DNA of 64,000 nucleotides from positions 149,506 through 213,505 of the forward strand of contig CALYLW010001213.1 of NCBI GenBank assembly GCA_944989445.1, given 5' to 3'. Position 1 is the stretch's first letter. Each line of letters begins with the position of its first letter. The translations under genes were made by a program, and so were the position numbers. Origin of the DNA: Ampullaceana balthica. Taxonomy: Eukaryota; Mollusca; Gastropoda; Lymnaeidae. Below the pieces are notes generated by a model. That model saw nothing but the letters and a program-made list of their open reading frames with translations. It was not told the DNA's origin and searched no databases. This document shows positions 59,001 through 64,000 of this stretch, in pieces.

Positions 59001-60089
59001 ATGCCGCTTCAGTTTACTGGGGTTCATGGACTCGTTGGACAATGCCATGTTACAATTAAGACAAAACGGAAGAGAAGGATCATTTGCACATTATATGAAA
59101 CCATACTCAAGATATTCCTCGTGATATTTCCGTTTGGTTTCTTCTTGGATTTCGCAGCTCTCTCTCCATTTTGATGCTCCTTGGAATCCTTCTGGCTTCT
59201 CTTCAAAAAATTATCCATATACGTCTGTAATTAAAAGTTTTTAAAAAAGTGAACAGCAGAAAAGGGTTTTTATTTATTTAAAACAGATATTTATTCCCAA
59301 TGGAGGAGAGAAATTTTGTAGCTTTCAAGAGATTCTCACAACCAGAACAATACAAACATGAAACTTTTTTATTCAATTCTTTTTCGGTTAATGATATTTT
59401 TGTCAAAACTTGAAGGTTCGAAAAGCCTAGCAATTTATGGTATTTTTTAAATCTTTCGCGGCACACTAAAATTTTCTCGTGGCACACTAGTGTGCTGCGT
59501 CACACTAGTGTGCCGCGTCACACCGGTTGGACAACACTGATGTAGTAAAATAAAATATATCAAAATTGATTATTTACACATTATTTTTTAGTAAACATAT
59601 TTTTAAAATATTAATATTATAACAAATATAGATTCTATCAAGGATTCAATAATTAACATGAGGAAGTTAAATACAATTTCTTATAACTCATTACACAAAG
59701 AAATCCTGTTAGAGAACCTAATAGAGCCAAAATATTTTTATTGAACGAAGAAAACAATTTAAATATTTCTTTCCATCGAATGTATAACATTTTAAAAATA
59801 ATTTTATGCACCTAAGTATTTTTTGTTGTTGCGTAAAGCTTTTCAAGAAAATCAATTTTATTTTCTATTTCATCATGCATTCTCAAAATGAATTCTCTTT
59901 CAAAAAGAGGAAATTCAGTTTCAGTTTGACAAACATATGGGAAGTGTTAGAGGAACAAAATTATTTCAAAAGATCTACTTCAAGTCATAGAACTTACCAA
60001 ATTTTTTTATTGACTTTGGTTTGTCAAACTGAACTCTTACAATGGGAAGATTAGCTTTTGTGTGATCAAGGCCAACGGTTTCATCAAAA
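40966..60089 (-). CDS. SPO11: SPO11, meiotic double-strand-break transesterase (ten exons, 5' end not found)
   Basis: Ten exons on the minus strand join in phase: 60089-59998, 58208-58142, 56849-56741, 52959-52873, 52673-52637, 51680-51571, 51340-51203, 49174-49098, 42042-41931, 41082-40966. About 314 residues are covered, against about 396 in the human protein. In order: the winged-helix (CAP) region with the catalytic tyrosine in RDIFYQYPDLY; then the Toprim domain with the conserved Glu in VVEKDATFQ and the metal-binding DADPHG motif; then the C-terminal KAEIQ...YL...YLPSRL. SPO11 cleaves DNA through the tyrosine to start meiotic recombination, acting with TOPOVIBL; that is family knowledge. 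All introns are GT-AG with compatible phases and no disrupting stop, so the gene looks functional. The first 60-80 residues were not found between 60.1 and 64 kb. Introns carry an LTR element, an L2-like LINE, two hATs and Helitrons. Confidence 0.94.
41931..42042 (-). CDS. SPO11: SPO11 penultimate exon
   Basis: This 112-bp exon encodes (R)LHVPQSALIPMSARDLNK then CHSLKGRPYFLNDISILSQ. The P-x-x-x-L-I-P and R-P-Y motifs are conserved in SPO11. The intron before it is about 7 kb and contains an LTR element and the assembly gap. Confidence 0.92.
42191..42230. repeat. (CAAA)n microsatellite
   Basis: About nine tandem CAAA units in the SPO11 intron. Confidence 0.95.
42747..42979 (+). mobile_element. 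Short Helitron-like element
   Basis: It begins TCTAATATAATAAAAGCAC after A, and ends with hairpin GGGCGCC-GTT-GGCGCCC, then TACAACCCCTAG before T. Both termini fit the Helitron rule. 233 bp, non-coding. Confidence 0.75.
42980..43365 (+). mobile_element. Second Helitron-like element, adjacent
   Basis: It repeats the AAAAGCCCAGGTCACTCATT head and ends with hairpin GGGTGCC-GTA-GGCACCC, followed by AATCCAGT, where the CTAG end appears mutated. Confidence 0.6.
43426..43690. mobile_element. GGGGCC-TIR MITE in the SPO11 intron
   Basis: GGGGCCGTCCATAAAGTATG to GTACTTTATGGATGGCCCT, TAT duplicated on both sides, 265 bp. Confidence 0.85.
43742..44847 (+). repeat. 5' LTR
   Basis: Ends TGTTAAGTA/TACTTAACA. 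An AATAAA (in GTAAATAAATATTTC) lies near 44757, a candidate poly(A) signal. Confidence 0.9.
45536..46378 (+). CDS. Coiled-coil protein of the LTR element (Gag-like)
   Basis: From the ATG at 45536 the frame runs 280 codons. The N-terminal half is a strongly charged helical region rich in Glu, Lys and Ile (EEIEIEIFIHEESVRQ, KLSLEEILLLKEEIQKEEIH), predicted coiled coil. The C-terminal half is Lys/Thr/Asp-rich and polar. No zinc knuckle, protease or RT motif was seen. Position after the primer-binding region suggests a Gag-like structural protein, but homology was not recognised. The frame is open further upstream to 45473 but without ATG. Confidence 0.6.
   Translation: MSFLPTLSMLHLGKSLEDFRYEATEMGFEEIEIEIFIHEESVRQHFEKEISILIEKRNTLLDEKRTVFTEIHKKLMTRMDTFRRKIREEKLSLEEILLLKEEIQKEEIHSEEQTRLGEQKEQNILMTLKSIKLEIDEKERKLEFELAKISEDVTTKWLVNKDKKNLLTVNNETKEEMLTLANNDDQTGSNVIKKGRHATELASEKVTPLLKTKALDVVTQTKTDNTNSRLPAARGDDGRAEAVDIKDKRLRQATASVKMSKTEGGQGEVTVTDGANFASL
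47057..48162 (+). repeat. 3' LTR
   Basis: Same length as the 5' LTR. Differences noticed include loss of one base in the CTAGGGACAGC region and one gained in CCAATTAATTG. Confidence 0.9.
48290..48709. other. Assembly gap (420 N)
   Basis: A run of N. Its true length is unknown. It lies 130 bp after the LTR element, so collapsed repeat copies are possible. Confidence 1.
48710..48890 (-). mobile_element. tRNA-derived SINE fragment
   Basis: The minus strand starts near GGGGGCGCGGTGGACTGTCG and contains GTCACGGGTTTGAGCCTCGG, which resembles A- and B-box-bearing SINE heads. Its other end is lost in the gap. Confidence 0.5.
49098..49174 (-). CDS. SPO11: SPO11 exon
   Basis: This 77-bp exon encodes SQAFDSKSLAVPSMEWIGIL then PEDIH plus AG, after acceptor TGTTCCAG and before donor GTAGAA. 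It matches the S-F-x-x-x-x-L-x-V-P-x-x-x-W-L-G-L-L-P segment of SPO11. Confidence 0.9.
49370..49410. repeat. 17-bp minisatellite, left remnant
   Basis: Two to three copies of CTTACTTTGGATCTAAT, the same unit as 51008-51210, on the other side of the LINE. Confidence 0.85.
49410..51007 (-). mobile_element. L2-like LINE, 5'-truncated, open RT domain
   Basis: The minus frame 50979-49606 (about 457 codons, continuing a little upstream) holds reverse transcriptase motifs in order: NNYRPVSNISFLSKVIEKL, DLSAAFDTVDHQIL (motif A), GVPQGSVLGPVLF (motif B) and FADDTQLYIH (catalytic DD). The C-terminal CR1/L2-type region ends RLFSFCAAKQWNSLPLHIR...FKTALKTHLFKIYF. The 3' end reads GTAAAGCGCTGTGAGCCCAG and finishes in (ATT)n, typical of L2. 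The endonuclease is missing through 5' truncation. The RT frame is uninterrupted, so the copy is fairly young, but it cannot be autonomous. Confidence 0.9.
51008..51210. repeat. 17-bp minisatellite containing SPO11 splice donors
   Basis: About 12 copies of CTTACTTTGGATCTAAT. On the minus strand each reads GATCCAAAGTAAG, the same as the end of the SPO11 exon plus its donor. Confidence 0.92.
51203..51340 (-). CDS. SPO11: SPO11 exon (Toprim DxD motif)
   Basis: This exon has 46 codons, phase 0: GKGFPDNATRLLLQEI, then IPMFILVDADPHGIEIM, then AVYKFGSK. DADPHG is the metal-binding motif. The donor GTAAG is the first copy of a 17-bp minisatellite running into the intron. Confidence 0.95.
51571..51680 (-). 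CDS. SPO11: SPO11 exon (Toprim, catalytic Glu)
   Basis: This 110-bp exon encodes (N)LQTEARFVLVVEKDATF then QKLLSHQFCQKMGKCILIT. VEKDATF carries the conserved Toprim glutamate. Acceptor TTTCTTCAG, donor GTAAAT. Confidence 0.94.
52360..52445. repeat. Short tandem repeat (~32 bp)
   Basis: Three copies of AAATAAAGATTTGTTTACAG-TTCATTT. Confidence 0.85.
52637..52673 (-). CDS. SPO11: SPO11 micro-exon
   Basis: A 37-bp exon (GVQIAAHTKEMQ plus one base) lies between acceptor TTTCAG and donor GTACCT. Its phases fit the exons on both sides and its position matches the short region before the Toprim domain. It is the weakest exon because of its size and weak donor. Confidence 0.75.
52873..52959 (-). CDS. 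SPO11: SPO11 exon (5Y-CAP to Toprim)
   Basis: This exon has 29 codons, LATSKGLVSGDLHFED then SQGTHVDCQLSTS, phase 0 at both ends, with donor GTAAGT. It matches the S-T-S-K-G-L-x-x-G-x-L segment. The last 27 exon bases and the donor are duplicated just downstream in the intron. Confidence 0.9.
53582..56633 (-). mobile_element. hAT transposon with broken transposase
   Basis: Ends CAGTGGTTCCCAAAC and TTTGGGAACCACTG, with a perfect 8-bp duplication ATGTAATG at 53574-53581 and 56634-56641. 3052 bp. On the minus strand from about 55251 to 53728, fragments in several frames spell a SCAND3/ZBED5-like hAT transposase (LQLDKSTLPGNEALLLAHV, DVRWLSKSACLNRFYTLFD, CLEERGFSDVMNHITNKRN). Stops and frameshifts split it, so it is inactive. 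Confidence 0.9.
53728..55251 (-). pseudogene. hAT transposase pseudogene (SCAND3/ZBED5-like)
   Basis: Fragments in order on the minus strand: 55251-54907, 54944-54723, 54841-54539, 54614-54312, 54343-54086, 54012-53728. They overlap only across frames, showing at least five frame breaks. The middle carries LPFLTDVRWLSKSACLNRF and the end carries a C-terminal dimerisation-like region. Confidence 0.8.
56741..56849 (-). CDS. SPO11: SPO11 exon with the catalytic tyrosine
   Basis: This 109-bp exon encodes (R)DIFYQYPDLYPCQSSIDQ then IIDDIACMLTVPRWELHI. The Tyr of DIFY aligns with the DNA-cleaving tyrosine of SPO11/Topo VI-A. The preceding residue is Phe where vertebrates have a second Tyr, as in yeast. 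The acceptor lies about 10 bp from a 21-bp minisatellite. Confidence 0.93.
56855..57785. repeat. 21-bp minisatellite next to a SPO11 acceptor
   Basis: About 44 copies of GGCATCAGTCTCTGTTATATA, beginning about 10 bp from the acceptor of the catalytic-tyrosine exon. The unit is a multiple of three, so an open frame results by chance. Confidence 0.95.
58142..58208 (-). CDS. SPO11: SPO11 short exon (winged-helix start)
   Basis: This 67-bp exon follows TCTCTCAACAG and encodes (A)TMLKILKIIYTLVQENRY then CTK plus AG of an Arg codon, with donor GTAACT. It fits the L-K-I-L-x-x-I-Y-x-L-V-Q pattern exactly and phases with both neighbours. It lies next to a hAT insertion. Confidence 0.88.
58343..59539 (-). 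mobile_element. hAT transposon, internally deleted
   Basis: Inverted ends CAGTGTTGTCCAACCG and CGGTTGGACAACACTG, with the 8-bp duplication ATGTAGTA at 58335-58342 and 59540-59547. Minus frames carry a zinc-finger-like N-terminus (59487-59278), a basic segment (59218-59024), and 58914-58456 with IADILTDLNNQIKEHFAEA and MQIDESTDISGKAQLLAYV. The catalytic C-terminal half is gone. Confidence 0.9.
58456..58914 (-). pseudogene. hAT transposase fragment
   Basis: A 152-codon open stretch ending CSKENDKVSH. LQ/MQIDESTDISGKAQLLAYV is the conserved start of the catalytic core of SCAND3/ZBED-type hAT proteins. The rest of the core is deleted. Confidence 0.8.
59998..60089 (-). CDS. SPO11: SPO11 exon (before the catalytic region)
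   Basis: This 92-bp exon follows CTTTTAG and precedes donor GTAAGT. It encodes FDETVGLDHTKANLP then IVRVQFDKPKSIKKF plus one base. It corresponds to the F-E-D-x-V-G-L segment before the winged helix in animal SPO11. The exon needs two upstream bases to complete its first codon, so at least one more exon lies 5'. Confidence 0.85.
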
Positions 60090-60126
60090 CTAAAAGAAAA
60101 AGTGTATGTATGCATATGTATGGGAC

Positions 60127-60210
60127 AGTTGGAGAGATTGGCCCAGGACCGGGATGCCTGGAGAGACTTTGTTCGTGGCCTATGCCCCAGATGGGACGAC
60201 AGGCAATGAT
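60127..60210 (+). mobile_element. Tiny LINE 3' end
   Basis: Encodes [20 protein letters not shown] then RWDDRQ and stop, the same C-terminus as the LINE at 27.7 kb, here on the plus strand and only about 80 bp long. Confidence 0.65.
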
Positions 60211-60289
60211 ACATATGTATATAATAACAGATTTCAAAATTTTAAAAATATCTTCATTAAGTTGCTACATTCATTGACGCTGCTGTAAG

Positions 60290-60640
60290 AAACTTCATCA
60301 GGATAAAAGCACTTTCAGCAACTGTTGCTGTATTTAAAGACAAGATAAGATCACTTTCAGCAACTGTTGCTGTATTTAAAGACAAGATAAGATTACTTTC
60401 AGCAACTGTTGCTGTATTTAAAGACAAGATAAGATTACTTTCAGCAACTGTTGCTGTATTTAAAGACAAGATAAGATCACTTTCAGCAACTATTGCTGCA
60501 TTTAAAGACAAAAAGATAAGATCACTTAAGCATCTGTTACTGTATTTAAAAGCAACTGCTGCTGTATTTAATTTAAAGACGATAAGATAAGAGCACTTTC
60601 AGCAACTGTTGCTATATTTAAAGACTTTCTTTAAGTTTCT
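60290..60640. repeat. 42-bp minisatellite
   Basis: Seven or so copies of CACTTTCAGCAACTGTTGCT-GTATTTAAAGACAAGATAAGAT, decaying toward the right. Confidence 0.9.
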
Positions 60641-60969
60641 CAATGTTACTTGTGGCTTAGGAAATTTTTCATTTTTTAAAATGTTTTTTTAAAAGTCTAT
60701 TCAGAAAGTTTGCGATAAATTCAAATCCTTGCATTACATTAGCCGAAAGTTCAGTTAAATATTCTTTACTTTATTTATGAAATTACTTTCACTTAAAGTT
60801 TCATCACATTTATTCAGTTTGTTACTGAGTAACTAAACACAAGATAGCCGAATTTTATTTTTAGAAACTGTAATACTAAATGGTAATATAAAATAGGAAG
60901 AAGCAAGAAGGGTCCAGAGAATTACTTTGTGATGATGAGACCACAAACACTGAAACTTCACTTAGACTT

Positions 60970-61382
60970 AGTCACTCATCTTATCTTATATATTACAGTC
61001 CCTCATCTTATCTTATATATTACAGTCCCTCATCTTATCTTATATATTACGGTCCCTCATCTTATCTTATATATTACAGTCCCTCATCTTATCTTATATA
61101 TTACAGTCACTCATCTTATCTTATATATTACAGTCCCTCATCTTATCTTATATATTACAGTCACTCATCTTATCTTATATATTACAGTCCCTCATCTTAT
61201 CTTATATATTACGGTCCCTCATCTTATCTTATATATTACAGTCCCTCATCTTATCTTATATATTACGGTCCCTCATCTTATCTTATATATTACTGTCCCT
61301 CACCTTATCTTATATATTACAGTCCCTCATCTTATCTTATATATTACAGTCCCTCATCTTATCTTATACTTATATATTACAG
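60970..61382. repeat. 27-bp minisatellite
   Basis: About 15 copies of CCCTCATCTTATCTTATATA-TTACAGT. The unit is a multiple of three, so a 182-codon frame (LILYITVPH repeats) results. Confidence 0.93.
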
Positions 61383-61654
61383 ATGCTCCTATACACAAGA
61401 TAGTTTCATTGGGAATTCACCAACTTATTTATATCCCACTAGATACACTGCATGAAGTAGAACTGTCAATAACTTAGGGTCTCTCCTTTACTTATTTGAT
61501 GTCATTTCAGCCAATAGATCAGGTTCTAGAGGAAACTTTTTTTTTGAGTAATCCCTATGGAATAATGAGCAAAATGAGTAGCTAATGTGCAAATGCATTG
61601 AGTTTGTTTCAACACCAACACTAAGACCATTGACCAGGAACTTGCACCAAGCAG

Positions 61655-62395
61655 TCTCTTCTTATCTTATCTTATCTGTTTACAGACGCTCCTTCTATAC
61701 AGAAGATTATTGCGTCCTACGCTTATTTATGGTTTGTGTTTAGTCCTGCATTTTTATTAGAGATTTAAATGTTGATAAAGTGTTGGTTTTCCTGGATTCT
61801 TCAGGCAACCCATTCCACGCCCGAATCCCGGACGGGAAGAAGGAAAACTTGTATGTGTTTGTTCTTGCATACGGAATAAGAAAGGTGTTTTTATCCTTAT
61901 GTCTATCTGAGGGTTGTATTAAGTTATCTTTGTGTTGTATTTCTAAATTAGAATTAATTGCTTTATGTATGATTACTACTTTGCTCTTGGTTCTTCTATC
62001 CTCTAGTGTTTCAAGGTTTAATGATTTAACTAATGGTGTTATTCTTGTCAGTTTCGAATATTCTCCAGTAATGAATCTGGCAGCTCTTTTTTGAATTTGT
62101 TCTAGTTTATCAATGTTTTCTTTGGTGGATGGGTCCCATACAGAAGATGCATATTCTAGTACAGGTCTCACCAAAGTGAGGTAGCATTTTAGTTTTATAT
62201 CTCTATTACATTTGTTAAAGTTCCTTTTTATAAAGCCTAAGGTTTTGTTTGATTTTTTAATAACTTCATTGACATGGGGATTCCATGATAGTTTCTCATT
62301 TATTAAGACTCCTAAGTATTTTGCATCTTTAGTTTGAGTCAGTTCTTTTCCATGAATGTAATATTTTGAATTTATTTGTTTCTTCCTCTACGCAG
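61655..62395 (-). mobile_element. CR1/Jockey-like LINE, 5'-truncated
   Basis: The minus frame 62174-61740, continuing upstream to about 62390, encodes KDAKYLGVLINEKLSWNPHV, LVRPVLEYASSVWDPSTKEN, RAARFITGEYSKLTRITPL and SGIRAWNGLPEESRKTNTL, the end of a LINE reverse transcriptase. It finishes in a TAAGATAAGATAAG tail. Same family as 24480-24781. Confidence 0.85.
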
Positions 62396-62499
62396 TATAA
62401 AAATATATGAGTAATAAAGCATAGTAAGCTGTAAGCTGTATAAGAATAGTATTATGTAAATATAATTTAATCTTATCTTATACATCTTATCTATTGGAA

Positions 62500-63330
62500 T
62501 ACAAAATAATTTTATTGCTACGACTAGTCATAGCAGTAGCCAATTTTTCTGCTTATTCTGAAAAGTGGAGGCGTTGATTAAATATATTTAAATAAAATTT
62601 AGATTTTTGAATTAATACACACACTCCTGCCTGTAAATATGTATGTTTGTGTATAGTCGTAAAAACATGAAATAATTTTATTGTAACAATTACAATAGAA
62701 ATAGGCAATGTGCTTACTGTTACGACCAAAGTTGTATCTAATAATTTATTCACATAGTTTTGGCATTATTTGGCCTAGGTACACCGCTGCTAAAATAATG
62801 AGCCGATGATATCACTATATTTAGGCTCAAATGTGTAATTCCTATGCTAATATTAAACATTAGTAATGAGATAATCAATTGTAATTTAAAAACTGAATTT
62901 TTAAGGTAGCACTAGTGCCGTCCAAAAAATAAAATTATAAATAAATAGTTATTAATTTTTAAAATCCCAATACTGGCGTCTATTTATTTTTCCTTCTTCT
63001 TCTTTAATTTTTTTTTAAAACCATAATTAGGGTGTTGGCAAACCTGGTAATTGAAATTTTTGTACTGCTTATTCTGTAAAGCAGAGGCGTTGATTAAGTA
63101 TATTTAAATACATTTAGATTTCAGAATTAATACACACATAAATAAGCCCAGATCTATTAATATTGTATTATAATGCGTATAAAATATTATGAAGAGTTTG
63201 TTAAAATATCATTAATTATTATAGCTACTTAGTTTTTTTCGTAGTGTCTACTGCTACGAATTGTCGTAACAATACAAAATAATTTTATTGCTACGACTAG
63301 TCGTAGCAGTAGTTTACTGGCTAATGTTGC
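62500..63330. repeat. Dispersed repeats with GCTACGACTAGTCGTAGC palindromes
   Basis: CAAAATAATTTTATTGCTAC followed by the palindrome occurs at about 62500-62540 and 63270-63310 (perfect at 63290-63307, one mismatch at 62517-62534). A second shared block, TTATTCTG-AAGC/AGTGGAGGCGTTGATTAA, is at about 62552 and 63070. Possibly two copies of one MITE. Confidence 0.6.
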
Positions 63331-63646
63331 GACTGGTCGTAACACTAGCAATCTAGCAACATCCAACAAAATTTAAAAAATTTTTTTTGTTAAACATGAC
63401 TAATATTACTATCTGAATCTGATACTAAAACTAAATATTTTAATAGACATACAAAATAAAGACTGAAAGAGTAAATAGTAAAGTAAAGACATACATTTTA
63501 AAAATTAAAACGTAATGAGTAGAGCTGCAGAAATTAACGATTAATTTCTCGATTAAATATTGATTAAAATAATTTTAATAGATAAAAATTCTATTAAAAT
63601 TTAGGAAAATATATATTTTGTTTTTCAATTTATTAAAAAATAATTA

Positions 63647-64000
63647 CAGTAGAACCCACTTAACTCGAGCCCAGGTTAACTCGTCAGCTCTATTAAGTCG
63701 ACGTGTTTTATTGGAACCGCCAAATTCTCTTTGTCTTTGCATTTTCTCATCGGTTAATTCGATTATTTTAAGTCGCCGAACCCTAATACCTCGTGCACAA
63801 AAGAGAGCCAAATTTGCCACTTAGCCTTGGTTATCTCGATCCCCATGACCAATCGCCAGCTTTTGAAATGTTAGATGTGATTTTTTATAACCAAGGGAAG
63901 GCATCGAATTTCTGCCTCGCTGGGTCTGCTGGTGACGTCACAGCCCGCTTGTGTTCAGCTCTCAGCGCTGTGTTTTAACTTAATTCTAGTACTATACCAA
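63647..64000 (+). mobile_element. Tigger-like element, truncated by the window end
   Basis: CAGTAGAACCCACTTAACTC and the following 340 bp match the left part of the copies at 3069 and 28977. Confidence 0.8.

Noticed and set aside
60929..61477. 182-codon frame of LILYITVPH repeats
   Set aside because: A 27-bp minisatellite in frame by chance; the hydrophobic look comes from TATATA.

Overview
The window looks like invertebrate animal nuclear DNA, probably from a lophotrochozoan and perhaps a gastropod mollusc. This rests on split genes with GT-AG introns, AT-rich spacer, and dense minisatellites, MITEs, Tigger-like, hAT, Helitron and non-LTR elements. The species assignment is inference. There are no bacterial operons, and no functional RNA gene was recognised. 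Bases 48290-48709 are an assembly gap.

Three conserved genes are supported exon by exon. MSH5 (plus strand, last five coding exons, 1063-11041) gives the C-terminal part of the meiotic MutS homologue, followed by an unusual 306-codon Ser/Thr-rich terminal exon. A complete GIPC-family PDZ adaptor gene (plus strand, five coding exons, 25474-36183, 349 residues) has a recognisable promoter. SPO11 (minus strand, ten exons found, 60089 down to 40966) encodes the catalytic core and Toprim domain of the meiotic double-strand-break transesterase; its first exons were not found and may lie beyond the window. GIPC and SPO11 converge tail to tail. Two meiotic crossover genes, SPO11 and MSH5, therefore lie within about 30 kb of each other.

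Almost everything else is repeat. 1-11 kb holds the MSH5 introns, filled with minisatellites, a hAT element and a Tigger-like element. 11-25 kb is intergenic: a GC-rich block, three large GGGGCC-TIR elements (two in tandem with a 22-bp satellite), several minisatellites and MITEs. 25-36 kb is GIPC, whose third intron carries three Tigger-like copies, LINE debris, a nested hAT and a Helitron end. 36-41 kb is the GIPC 3' region and a piggyBac-like MITE. 41-60 kb is SPO11, whose introns carry two Helitron-like elements, a young non-autonomous LTR retrotransposon, a SINE, an L2-like LINE and two hAT elements. 60-64 kb is minisatellites, a LINE 3' end, palindromic repeats and another Tigger-like end.

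The most notable pattern is that many minisatellites abut exon-intron junctions and multiply the splice site itself: donor-flush arrays in MSH5 and SPO11, an acceptor-flush array in MSH5, and a duplicated donor in SPO11. Transposons are also repeatedly found inside these minisatellites.
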